Below, piece by piece: positions 23,323-31,526 of a stretch of 64,000 nucleotides of DNA. The stretch lies in the NCBI GenBank assembly GCA_900177435.1, contig FXAI01000004.1:455911-519910 (forward strand). The letters run 5' to 3'. The notes beneath the pieces were generated by a model. That model was not told the DNA's origin and did no database searches. It was given only the letters and a program-made list of their open reading frames with translations. The stretch's first letter is position 1. Every line of letters begins with the position of its first letter. The stretch is from Alteromonadaceae bacterium Bs31 (lineage in GTDB: Bacteria; Pseudomonadota; Gammaproteobacteria; Pseudomonadales; Cellvibrionaceae). The translations under genes were made by a program, and so were the position numbers.

Positions 23323-23907
23323 ATGAAAAAACTCTTAAGTGTCGCTTGGTTTGCGCTGTTTTTTCCGTGCATGGCATCTGCGGGTCTTGTGGATATCTCC
23401 GGTGGGTTTACCGCCGATTTATCTACATACACTGAACGTCACCTGCCCGGCATGGCTGATCCTTGGCCTGATACAGGAGAGGTGTTTATTAATCCAATAA
23501 TTAATCTTTCCTCTAATGCCAAGTTCGAAGTGATATATCGTGGTGGAAGCAATGACGCATGGTTACTGGGTTTCCCTGGGGCAGAAGCTTTTAGTTTTAA
23601 GCACAAGCACTTGAGTAACGACGCTCCAGGCGCGTCAATTTCCGGATTGAGTGCACAGGAATTTACTTCTTTTTTGATCTCTAATGAAGCGATGGGTGTT
23701 GGTTTGTCCGACATTGTTTATCATTCCCTGGCAATACAGCAAATAGGAAATGTGCTTGAAATAGGGTGGAACGGTACTTCGTCAAGTAAGGATTATGGTT
23801 ATCAACGGTTTAAAGTAGTGGCAAGCACTCCCATACCCGCCACTCTTCCCATGGTCGGTATTCCTTTGATTCTTTTGCTCGTTATTCGGCGCCGATGGCT
23901 TACTTAG
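23323..23907 (+). CDS. Secreted protein with VPLPA/PEP-CTERM-like sorting signal
   Basis: A 194-residue protein with a signal peptide (MKKLLSVAWFALFFPCMASA) and a C-terminal tripartite tail: TPIPATLPMVG, a hydrophobic span (IPLILLLVI) and a final RRRW. This layout of a short Pro motif, one membrane helix and an Arg cluster at the very end is that of exosortase/PEP-CTERM and VPLPA-CTERM substrates, which are cleaved and released or anchored at the cell surface. The central ~140 residues are beta-rich with many Gly, Ser and Asn and match nothing I recognise. The exosortase itself is not in this window. It is convergent with the pectate lyase gene. Confidence 0.72.
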   Translation: MKKLLSVAWFALFFPCMASAGLVDISGGFTADLSTYTERHLPGMADPWPDTGEVFINPIINLSSNAKFEVIYRGGSNDAWLLGFPGAEAFSFKHKHLSNDAPGASISGLSAQEFTSFLISNEAMGVGLSDIVYHSLAIQQIGNVLEIGWNGTSSSKDYGYQRFKVVASTPIPATLPMVGIPLILLLVIRRRWLT

Positions 23908-23997
23908 CGCATTTGCACTAATCCGCTCTCGCAAAAAGCAGAACCTTGCCGTAGTAGGTCGCTTGTTCTGGGAATGTTTTTTTGGCTAGCCGCTACA

Positions 23998-25665
23998 TTA
24001 TCCGCCTTCGTTCTCGACTACTGTTGATGCTTCTGTTGCTTCGGCTACATGCTTTTCTCGCCAGATTGGGTAGTCTTCGTTCAGTAAAGAGTCTGCCCAG
24101 GTTCCGTAAAAGGAATTCGTTCTTTTTTGACTTTTTTCCAGCTCATTATAGTTGTAGCGAAACACAGAGCTCTGATCGAGATAGAGTGGGCGATTGGACT
24201 CTAGTTCGTAGAAACGAGCCCATAGCAGGGGCGCGCTTTGGTCTGCTATCAGTTTTCGCTCCATTGGCCCTTCGTCATCAAGGGCCTCATCTAATTTTCT
24301 ACCTTTTATACTTGAACGCTTAAACCAGCTCACCGCGCTTTCAACCGCTTGAATAAGCTCGGGGGAAGGGTTTTTGTTTGCCATAAGAAAGCGAACAATT
24401 TCAACACTTTCTCTTCCCGACAAGGTTGGCGGTTCATCGGCGTTGGCCCAGGCTGGCTCCAGTGTCTTTTCGTCGTGCTGAGCGCACCAGGCTGTGAGTT
24501 TTCCGTTCTGTCGAAATTGCGATTTAATTATAAAATCAATACCCCCCTCAATAGCGGCTCTGGCTTTTTTTCTCTGTTTTCTGTTAACAAAACGGTAAGG
24601 TTCTTTTGCGTCTGCTACATTGCGCAGCAGGTATAGTACTTCAAGCATTGCTCCCTTGTTGAAGGATACGTGCGAGCGATAGTCGTCCCTTGGTAAAGGT
24701 GAAAACTTAGGCCATCCACCGCTGGGGTATTGTAGTGAAATCAAATAATCCAAGTGTCGCTTAAACGATTTTTGATATTTCTTCTCTCCAGTAGCCTGGG
24801 CTACGTGGGCAAGGAAAACAACAGCAGGCGGGGTGAGGCTCTCTGCAGAATGACCTTGAATAATTGTATCTGCCATCAGGCGAGCCTCAATGGAACTGTA
24901 CCACTCGCGACTTTGATTCAGTAAGGCACCACGCCAAGGCTGCGTTGGCGGTGCTCCCACAGAAAATGGCGCAGCGAGAAAGCTTTCTATCATCATTGTC
25001 ATTTCTGGGTGTGTTCGCGTGGAGGGCGCAAAACCGATAACGACGGTATGCTCATTGCCACTCATGCCTTGAACCTTGTATTTGTGTTCTTTGCCTGTTC
25101 GCCCAAAGCTATATAAATCCATATTGTGTTCACCGCCGGGACGTATCTGCCGATGGTTTTCATTGGGGGCCTTGTCGTCTGGTGTTTTCGCCAGAAAAAG
25201 AAAAGATTTCGATTTAGGGTCGCCAAGATAAAACCATTCCGGCGTGAAATCCCAGAATTCGCCTTTGGGGATATGTTTTTTTCCATCGGCAGTAACAAAA
25301 TAATCATGAGCATCTGCGGTGCCACCAGCAACACCTTCGAACAGGAAATTGTATTCCCCTTTAGACTTTAATACTTTTATCGCTATGTGATCTGCAAAAA
25401 ACCAGTATTGAAAAGTAAAGGTGTTGTTCGACGATTCCAAAATCACCACATCGCCTTCGGTTTTGCCATCGACAATGATTGTCTTTGATCCGCTGTCTCG
25501 ACCTGCGTGGCCAAAATTACCCACACTGTTGGGGAAACCTCGGAAATCGCCATTGGGTCCCGGTGGCAAATAGGAGGCTATCCAGTCTTTGCCCTCTCGA
25601 TCGATAAAGCTCTTAAAGCCTGAGACGCCTCCGTCTTTTTCAAAGTATACAGTTCCCATTGGCAT
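23998..25665 (-). CDS. PL10-type pectate lyase, body of a gene interrupted by an amber codon
   Basis: The frame from ATG 25665 gives 555 residues. The C-terminal ~330 residues carry the family 10 pectic acid lyase pattern: WYSSIEARLMADTII, YPSGGWPKFSPLP, TAWCAQHDEKTLEPAWAN and LSGRESVEIVRFL. The enzyme would cut polygalacturonate by beta-elimination. The N-terminal ~230 residues (for example MGTVYFEKDGGVSGFKSF) are a separate beta-rich domain of unknown function. As read, the protein lacks a signal peptide, which is wrong for this family. The missing signal peptide is encoded just upstream in the same frame, separated by a single TAG at 25675-25677 (next entry). The ATG at 25665 would be a cytoplasmic restart. 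I regard the whole as an interrupted gene, unless the TAG is a sequencing error or is read through. Confidence 0.8.
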   Translation of the reverse strand: MPMGTVYFEKDGGVSGFKSFIDREGKDWIASYLPPGPNGDFRGFPNSVGNFGHAGRDSGSKTIIVDGKTEGDVVILESSNNTFTFQYWFFADHIAIKVLKSKGEYNFLFEGVAGGTADAHDYFVTADGKKHIPKGEFWDFTPEWFYLGDPKSKSFLFLAKTPDDKAPNENHRQIRPGGEHNMDLYSFGRTGKEHKYKVQGMSGNEHTVVIGFAPSTRTHPEMTMMIESFLAAPFSVGAPPTQPWRGALLNQSREWYSSIEARLMADTIIQGHSAESLTPPAVVFLAHVAQATGEKKYQKSFKRHLDYLISLQYPSGGWPKFSPLPRDDYRSHVSFNKGAMLEVLYLLRNVADAKEPYRFVNRKQRKKARAAIEGGIDFIIKSQFRQNGKLTAWCAQHDEKTLEPAWANADEPPTLSGRESVEIVRFLMANKNPSPELIQAVESAVSWFKRSSIKGRKLDEALDDEGPMERKLIADQSAPLLWARFYELESNRPLYLDQSSVFRYNYNELEKSQKRTNSFYGTWADSLLNEDYPIWREKHVAEATEASTVVENEGG

Positions 25666-25674
25666 CGATATTTT

Positions 25675-25815
25675 CTAGCAGCCTGTGCCGTGCCAGGTGG
25701 CTTCTGTCAGCTTCACTGCTTGCAGCGGCTGGGCGATTAAGGTGCCTGCGTGTGAGAGTAAAGTGAAAAATACGAGTAAAATGAAAACCTTGGTTTTAGT
25801 TCGAAATAGATACAC
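25675..25815 (-). pseudogene. Signal-peptide-encoding 5' end of the PL10 gene, ending at an in-frame TAG
   Basis: From a GTG at 25815 the frame reads MYLFRTKTKVFILLVFF, then TLLSHAGTLIAQPLQA, then VKLTEATWHGTGC and stops at TAG (25677-25675). Residues 6-~32 are a clear signal peptide with cleavage likely after LQA. The frame after the TAG continues as KIS and then directly into the lyase at 25665, with no other stop and no shift. One base change (for example TAG to TAT or TAC) would give a continuous secreted protein of about 605 residues. Too short and non-functional alone. Confidence 0.75.
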
Positions 25816-26139
25816 TGGGAGCTGCCTTGCTGTAGCGTGGGTAGTGAATGTGTTGCGGTGCTTCTCTGGAGGATTATTTTATTCGCAATAGGATTGCTAA
25901 AATCCCTAGTTTCACAATAATATTGCCCGAATGCTAAGTCTTTGAGACGGTATGTAGCTAAAACCTCCCTATATTCTCAGGTTGCTCAGGTAGATCTAGC
26001 GTTGTTTTTGCGTTTCAATGAGGAAGCAACTCCGGCAAAGTGTTTGTTTGGCTGAGTTCGATTTCTCTCCGCTGGTATCTGGCGGGCAAAAACAGAGTGT
26101 TGAGCCTTTTTTTATTCTTGAATTACACGGAAAAATCGA
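25816..26139. promoter_or_regulatory. Divergent intergenic region between the lyase and the SHOCT protein
   Basis: 324 bases that must hold the promoters of two diverging genes. It is AT-rich with several TATAAT-like stretches, but no -35/-10 pair stands out enough to assign. I see no repeat or RNA structure. Confidence 0.3.
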
Positions 26140-26655
26140 ATGCGTTTAAAAAACCACCCCTTAAAATTGCTACTTGTTATTGTGTTTGCCTTCAGTGCCG
26201 CTCATTCTCAAAGCGATATTGCTATTGTCGAATCCATAGATGATACACGTTGCACCTACAAAGCTCAGCACACCTGTACAACCCAAAAAAAGAAAAAAAC
26301 CCATGAAAAGTGCGATACATGGCATATAGACAAAGCAAGGGACGTAGGGGCAAATACTATCCTTATTACTGACGAGTCCAGTACAGAGAGCCGCCGCCCC
26401 CATTACGATGGCACCTATAAGACGATTAGAACAACCAACATTGTGGCGAGTTACTACCTTTGTTCCGGCAAATTGACTGAGGAGAACGCGCCAGCGTTAA
26501 CGGAGGAGCCGCCTGTATCTTCCGCGCCGAAGTCCACAACACCGCCTGCAAGCATCGAAGAGCGTCTGATACGCTTACAAAGTCTCTATAAAAAGGGGCT
26601 TATTACGGAAGCAGAATACAAGCATAAACGCAGTGCTATTCTTAGTGAGCTTTAA
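26140..26655 (+). CDS. Secreted protein with C-terminal SHOCT domain
   Basis: A 171-residue protein with a signal peptide (MRLKNHPLKLLLVIVFAFSA, cleaved near HSQS). A small domain of about 85 residues containing four or five cysteines follows (RCTYKAQHTC, EKCDTW, YYLCSG). A Pro/Thr/Glu-rich linker (residues ~115-140) leads to a C-terminal SHOCT module, IEERLIRLQSLYKKGLITEA and onwards to the end. SHOCT domains are short helical oligomerisation or interaction modules; the function is unknown. It lies 22 bases from the end of the convergent GH74 gene. Cys spacing suggests disulfides in the periplasm. Confidence 0.72.
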   Translation: MRLKNHPLKLLLVIVFAFSAAHSQSDIAIVESIDDTRCTYKAQHTCTTQKKKKTHEKCDTWHIDKARDVGANTILITDESSTESRRPHYDGTYKTIRTTNIVASYYLCSGKLTEENAPALTEEPPVSSAPKSTTPPASIEERLIRLQSLYKKGLITEAEYKHKRSAILSEL

Positions 26656-26677
26656 GGTTTGTTTGGTGCAGCGCGCG

Positions 26678-29047
26678 TTATTGCATTGGCTCGCCCATAA
26701 CGATGCCGCGCCCATCTGTACCCACGTAAACACGGCCAAAATGCCTTAAGTCGCCGGCAATACAACGGTAGCGTTGCCCGTACACATGCTTGTCGTCGCT
26801 TATTTTTATCCAGCTTTGGCCGCTGTCATCCGAGCGCCATATTGCGCGCTCGTCGGCCATGGTACCTATGGCCACAAGGCTCGGCTCACTGCGCCCTGGG
26901 GCGGGTTTACCGAAGTCCATCTCTTCTACATGAAGATCGGAAGGTCTTTTTGCAAAGCTTAGGCCTCCGTCTATAGAACGGTAGAGCCCAGTGCCTGATA
27001 CATACCACACATGACCTTCGCTGTAGGGTGCTGCCAGCAGTGGCCACGCTTCTTCGCGCCAGGTGGGGCGCTCATGCTTGATATTACTGGGCAGGCCCTG
27101 AGTGGCAAGCCTGCGAAAGCTGGCGCCACCGTTGTTACTCTGATAAATAACGCTGTTATCAAAATCCAGTGCATAAAACCTTTGTGGCTTGAGTTTGTCT
27201 GCAATGGGGCGGGCGTGCAGCGGCAGGCCTATGGCGGGGCGCCAGTTAGCGCCTTTGTCTCTGGAAATGAGCGGTGCGGTGGCCATAAACATGAGAGTTG
27301 AGCCGTCGGCATTAACAATAAGAGCATTGTCGCCGCTAAGGTCATAACGTTGCGCTTTTTCGCCGCGTTCCAGCTTAAATTTCGGTGTTTGCAGGGCTTG
27401 CCAGCTCATGCCGAAATCCTCGGAATAGGCGAGTGTGGGGGCGCCGCTTTTAGAGGGCGTGCCACTTCTGACCACGATGTTTGGTTTTACCGCTGCATAG
27501 TCGATGACATTGGTATTGCCGAATACCGGATTGGTAAACATCACCTGTGGGGATTGGTCGAAATTGGTGTGGCTAAAACCGCTGATATCGCCAAAGCCGC
27601 TCAGCAGCTCAGGCCCCTCTGGCAGGCTACGCAGGGTGATTACTGCCGTTTGTTCAATACCGCTTATCCAAGGCTGCCAGTGTATTTTGCCACTACTGCT
27701 GGCTTCTTGTGTGCGGTACACGGTTGCTCCGGTGGTGTACACCAGCTCTTCACTGTTAAAGGGGTTAATGGCTAAGCCGGCAATCCACCAGCCGAAACTT
27801 GCTGCTTGGTTTCCCCAGCGTAAATAGGGTGCGGTGCTTACATCTCTTGAGCTGCGCTTTGCCAGTTCTACCCAGCTTTGGCCACCGTCTGTTGAGCGGA
27901 AAATAGTGTTGCCTGGATGCCAGCGATTCATTGTGGCTACTACCAGTGTGCCGGGATTCTGGGCATCAACACTAATGCCCATAAAGCCGCCCGGGGGGTT
28001 GCTGCCTTTCTTGTTTGGCGTGTTGTTGTGGCCGGGTGTAATGTTTATCCATTCGCCAGTGTTTATGTTGTGTTTGTACACAGCGCCAGATTTGACCCCG
28101 TTTGGACCGGGGCTGTTTGCGTAGGTGATGTACAAGAACTGGCCGTCTATAACGCCCTGTGCGGGCCTTAGATGTTTGGGCGGCTCATTCTCTACCGCCT
28201 GCCAGCTTTTAGCGCCATCGTCTGAGCGAAAAAGATGCTGCGTGGTTTTGTCTGCAACAGCGACGAACAGAGTTGAAGTAGCGTAAATTTTTTCGGAAGC
28301 CTGTTCGGAAGCCTGTTCGGAGGTCTGCTCGGAGGTCTGATTGAAAAAAGCTTGGGAAACTTGCTTGGAACTTTGCTGGAAGACAATAAAGCTTATTCCT
28401 GCATTTGTGCTGTATTGCTTGGCCGGCAGGCCCAAGCCTTTGTAGGGGAAATTCGCTAGCTTGTGCCAGCTGGCGCCTTTGTCAGTGCTGCGGATTAAGC
28501 CATCGTGACGGGAGCCAAAGTAGAGAATATCGGTATTGTTTGGGTCTATGGCCAGGCGCTCTCCCATGCCGCGGCCATCTTCATTTCCGCCCATTTTGTA
28601 GGGTACTGGCACTATTTCCCAGTTCCTGCCTTTGTCGAAGGAGCGCAGCATTGCCGCCGGGTCGTTCTTATACATACCCGCCGCCATGTGGACAACGTTG
28701 GCATTTTTGGGGTCTGCCGCGATGCTTTCTATGCCGAAATAGCTGGATTCACGCATGCCGTCTTGCAGAGGAACCCAACTATCTATCTTTGCTTCCCAGC
28801 GATAGGCTCCGCCCATATCTGTGCGCAAATAGGCCAGGCCATTTTCAACTGGACTAAAGATAATGTTTGGTGCGAAGCCGCCTGCGCCGAGAGTTATGTT
28901 ACGCCAAGTGTATTCACTCGGGTTTTCGCCAGAGGATTTATCTCTGGGTGAGGGTTTGGCTGGTTCATCAGAATGGCTGAGGTTCACTACAACAAAGCAG
29001 AGCAAAAGCAAGCAAAGTGCGCGATAACATACAGGCTTGAGAGGCAT
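26678..29047 (-). CDS. GH74 xyloglucan-specific endo-beta-1,4-glucanase
   Basis: A 789-residue secreted enzyme predicted to hydrolyse the xyloglucan backbone. A signal peptide (residues 1-~26, ending NLSHS) precedes the double seven-bladed propeller of GH74. The start of the fold is GAGGFAPNIIFSPVENGLAY followed by TDMGGAYRW, where Asp77 corresponds to the first catalytic Asp. A second candidate acid lies in SGFGDISGFSH. At least seven Asp-box/BNR turns are visible (RSTDKGASW, RSDDGAKSW, RSTDGGQSW, YSEDFGMSW, SRDKGANW, RSIDGGLSF, RSDDSGQSW). No carbohydrate-binding module is attached. An unusual Gln/Ser-rich insert at residues ~225-252 interrupts the fold (see the repeat entry). It is followed by nothing on its strand before the convergent SHOCT gene. 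Confidence 0.9.
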   Translation of the reverse strand: MPLKPVCYRALCLLLLCFVVVNLSHSDEPAKPSPRDKSSGENPSEYTWRNITLGAGGFAPNIIFSPVENGLAYLRTDMGGAYRWEAKIDSWVPLQDGMRESSYFGIESIAADPKNANVVHMAAGMYKNDPAAMLRSFDKGRNWEIVPVPYKMGGNEDGRGMGERLAIDPNNTDILYFGSRHDGLIRSTDKGASWHKLANFPYKGLGLPAKQYSTNAGISFIVFQQSSKQVSQAFFNQTSEQTSEQASEQASEKIYATSTLFVAVADKTTQHLFRSDDGAKSWQAVENEPPKHLRPAQGVIDGQFLYITYANSPGPNGVKSGAVYKHNINTGEWINITPGHNNTPNKKGSNPPGGFMGISVDAQNPGTLVVATMNRWHPGNTIFRSTDGGQSWVELAKRSSRDVSTAPYLRWGNQAASFGWWIAGLAINPFNSEELVYTTGATVYRTQEASSSGKIHWQPWISGIEQTAVITLRSLPEGPELLSGFGDISGFSHTNFDQSPQVMFTNPVFGNTNVIDYAAVKPNIVVRSGTPSKSGAPTLAYSEDFGMSWQALQTPKFKLERGEKAQRYDLSGDNALIVNADGSTLMFMATAPLISRDKGANWRPAIGLPLHARPIADKLKPQRFYALDFDNSVIYQSNNGGASFRRLATQGLPSNIKHERPTWREEAWPLLAAPYSEGHVWYVSGTGLYRSIDGGLSFAKRPSDLHVEEMDFGKPAPGRSEPSLVAIGTMADERAIWRSDDSGQSWIKISDDKHVYGQRYRCIAGDLRHFGRVYVGTDGRGIVMGEPMQ
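28292..28339. repeat. Four tandem 12-base repeats within the GH74 gene
   Basis: Units TTCGGAAGCCTG, TTCGGAAGCCTG, TTCGGAGGTCTG and CTCGGAGGTCTG follow one another with no gap. On the coding (minus) strand they encode a run of SEQA/SEQT tetrapeptides. The unit length is a multiple of three, so copy-number change keeps the frame. It probably lengthens a surface loop between propeller blades. Confidence 0.85.
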
Positions 29048-29155
29048 GTTTCTTGTTCGTCCAGGAAGCGATTTTATCTGTTCTTATGATGTGTACACTA
29101 GGCCAAAATAACCGCGGGATGCAAGTCTACAAGTTAGCCTGAGTTTCCCTAGCTG

Positions 29156-30688
29156 TTATTTGAATAAATCAGGCAGCAAGAACTCGGGGAAATTCTGGTA
29201 GCAAACCGGCCTTAGCCAGCGCTTGATTGCGGCGGTTCCCACGGCGGTGAAGCGTGGGTCACTGCTGGCCGGGTAGGGGCCGCCGTGTACTGTGGAGGAG
29301 CACACTTCAACGCCGGTAGGAAAGCCATTAACTATAGTTCTTCCCGCTTTCTGGCTGCAGAGCTTGATCAGTGGCGCCAGTTGTTTCAGCTCTTCGTTTT
29401 CTCCGTGAATACTGGCGGTAAGCTGGCCCTGCAGGTGCTTTACAAGTTCACTAATGTCAGCAAGCTGTTTGCATCTCACAAGAACTGCGCAGGGGCCAAA
29501 TACCTCTTCTTGCAAGCGAGGCTGCCTTAAAAAATCAGCGGCTCTTACGCTAAAGACATGCGCTTGAACATAGAATCCCTCAGTGCTGATAGGCTCTTTT
29601 CCCTGTGCTTCTGTCTGTGTGACACTAGAACGTTTTAGCGCCTCTACGCTGGAATTATAATTCTGATAAATGGTTTGGTTCAGCATTACGCCTGCGGGAA
29701 CAGCCCTCAGTTCCTGTGCAACAGCAGCGATAAATTGCTCTAATTGCTCACTTTCAATTGCAATCACCAAACCCGGCTTGACACAAAACTGACCGCTACC
29801 CAGGGTAAGTGACTGGACAAAATCGTTAGCGATTTTTCTTGCCTGGGTATTGAGTGCGCCCGGTAGCAAGATAAGCGGGTTGATACTGCCCATTTCAGCA
29901 AATACCGGGATAGGTTCTGGGCGCTTAGCGGCCATTTTACAAATCGCCATGCCGGCATTTTGCGAACCCGTAAAGCCTATGGCTTTAATTTCCGGTGCCT
30001 TAATCAGTGCTTGCGCTGCGCGGTCGTTGTCCCCTTGTATATAGCTGATTAGTGCTTCGGGCATTGCGTGTTCAGCTGCTGCCAGTTGCAGCGCCTGAGC
30101 AACCAGTTCGCCAGTGCCTGGGTGAGAGGGGTGGCCCTTCACAACAATTGGGCAACCTGCGGCCAAAGCCGAAGCGCTATCGCCACCTGCTGTGGAGTAG
30201 GCCAGTGGAAAATTGCTTACGGCAAAAACGGCCACGGGGCCAATGGGCTGGTTAACAAAGCGCAGTTCTGGGCGAGCTAGTGGTTTTCTATTGGGTAAGG
30301 CGGCATCCACTCGAGGGTCGAGAAATTCTGCTGTTTCAACAGCATCGGCAAACATCAGTAACTGGTTTACAGTGCGGGCTCTTTCTGTCTCGCAACGCTG
30401 TTGCGTATAGCCTGTTTCCAGTTCCATGCGTACTAGTAGCTCATCGCCCAGAGCCATAATTTGTTCCGCACAGCCGCGCAGGAAGCCTGCTCGCTTAGTA
30501 AGGCTGGCTTGGCCGTAGCTGTGATAAGCGTGCTCGGCGGCCTTGCACGTTAAGTGCACCTGCTGTTCGGACGCTTTGCTAAAAACCACGGGAAGTTGTT
30601 GCCCGTTTGCTGGATTGATTGCGGTAAATTCACCTGCGGAGCCATAAATCCACTGGCCGGCGACAAGTTGTTTCCCTGATAATGGCAT
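29156..30688 (-). CDS. Alpha-ketoglutaric semialdehyde dehydrogenase (2,5-dioxovalerate dehydrogenase)
   Basis: A 510-residue aldehyde dehydrogenase that oxidises 2,5-dioxopentanoate to 2-oxoglutarate, the last step of oxidative uronate and pentose routes. The Rossmann motif is GFTGSQNAG (near residue 236), the general base lies in FAEMGSINP and the catalytic Cys in GSGQFCVKPG (near 300). The N-terminal GKQLVAGQWIYG and C-terminal HGGPYPASSDPRFTAVGTAA with RPVCYQNFPEFLLP are typical of the KGSADH branch rather than of general ALDHs. It stands 108 bases upstream of GH74 on the same strand and next to a pectate lyase, so a role in galacturonate use is plausible. No other uronate enzyme lies in the window. 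Confidence 0.85.
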   Translation of the reverse strand: MPLSGKQLVAGQWIYGSAGEFTAINPANGQQLPVVFSKASEQQVHLTCKAAEHAYHSYGQASLTKRAGFLRGCAEQIMALGDELLVRMELETGYTQQRCETERARTVNQLLMFADAVETAEFLDPRVDAALPNRKPLARPELRFVNQPIGPVAVFAVSNFPLAYSTAGGDSASALAAGCPIVVKGHPSHPGTGELVAQALQLAAAEHAMPEALISYIQGDNDRAAQALIKAPEIKAIGFTGSQNAGMAICKMAAKRPEPIPVFAEMGSINPLILLPGALNTQARKIANDFVQSLTLGSGQFCVKPGLVIAIESEQLEQFIAAVAQELRAVPAGVMLNQTIYQNYNSSVEALKRSSVTQTEAQGKEPISTEGFYVQAHVFSVRAADFLRQPRLQEEVFGPCAVLVRCKQLADISELVKHLQGQLTASIHGENEELKQLAPLIKLCSQKAGRTIVNGFPTGVEVCSSTVHGGPYPASSDPRFTAVGTAAIKRWLRPVCYQNFPEFLLPDLFK

Positions 30689-30739
30689 AAACGTTTTCTA
30701 TGTAATGGTAATGTTCTAAAAGTTTTTCACGGGTAGCAG

Positions 30740-31168
30740 ATGAAGCAATGCAACATTTTTACCTACGGCTCTCTTATGTATAAGCAAGTATGGCACGCCG
30801 TGGTTAAAGGGCGATACAGGTCACTAAAGGTTACTTTAAAGGCCTATAAGGCCCTTGCGGTTATTAATCAGGATTACCCCATGCTGGTGGAATCCCAAAG
30901 CGGCGAATCGGTGGAAGGGGTGCTTTACCTCGATGTAAGCCCCGCAGACATAAGCCTTCTAGATAGTTTTGAGGGGGCAGAATATCTCCGCAGGCCAGTC
31001 CACGTCCTAAGCGAAAATAGCGAGAGGCCCTACTTGCCAGCTGAGGCCTATGTGGCCACAGAATTGGGCCGTTGCCATTGTGACACCAAGCTCTGGGATA
31101 GAAGCGCCTTTGAGGCTGAAGGCCTGGCGCGATTTTGCGAAAAATATATCGGTTTTTCCAATCTATAA
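30740..31168 (+). CDS. Gamma-glutamylcyclotransferase-like (AIG2/YtfP family) protein
   Basis: A 142-residue protein with the family's N-terminal FTYGSLMY, in which YGSL binds the substrate, and the presumed catalytic Glu in DSFEGAEYLRRPV (near residue 79). The fold family acts on gamma-glutamyl amines or peptides; the actual substrate is not predictable. It is divergent from the semialdehyde dehydrogenase with a 51-base gap and ends 70-80 bases before the cobalamin riboswitch. Length is typical for the AIG2-like group. Confidence 0.82.
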   Translation: MKQCNIFTYGSLMYKQVWHAVVKGRYRSLKVTLKAYKALAVINQDYPMLVESQSGESVEGVLYLDVSPADISLLDSFEGAEYLRRPVHVLSENSERPYLPAEAYVATELGRCHCDTKLWDRSAFEAEGLARFCEKYIGFSNL

Positions 31169-31244
31169 GTGATTTTAAGCGCACAGTCGGTTGCCTAGAT
31201 CGCTCCATTGACTTTAAAACGGCCCGGCGCTAGAGTCCCAGCCC

Positions 31245-31347
31245 TGCTATAGGTGCCCTTTGGCGTAATTGGGAAGCTCGGTGAAAATCCAGCGCTGCCC
31301 CCGCAACGGTAAACAATGCTAAGCATTGAAGCCCGATACCTGCCGAT
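31245..31347 (+). ncRNA. Cobalamin riboswitch (B12 element)
   Basis: The stretch carries the B12-box hallmarks in order: AGGTGCCCTTTGGCG near 31251, GGGAAGCTCGGTGAAAATCC (31271-31290), AGCGCTGCCCCCGCAACGG (31291-31309) and GAAGCCCGATACCTGCCG (31328-31345), with an AAACAATGCTAAGCATTG hairpin between the last two. The terminal box matches the usual GAAGxCxGATACCTGCC. About 180 bases of leader follow before cobO and probably hold the expression platform. Adenosylcobalamin binding would be expected to lower expression of cobO and the ABC genes. Confidence 0.93.
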
Positions 31348-31526
31348 AGTAGTTCGTAGATGGAGCGGAGGGCTGCCATGCTGGAATGATCACGACGAGC
31401 CTGCTCCTGTCCTACTCATACCTGCCTTCTATCCTCACTGCCTGTTTTAAGAGGCGCTGCTTACCGTACAACTTATTCGCAGAGCACTGCGGCTAGACAC
31501 CAGCCCTAACATTGAGATGTATAACA

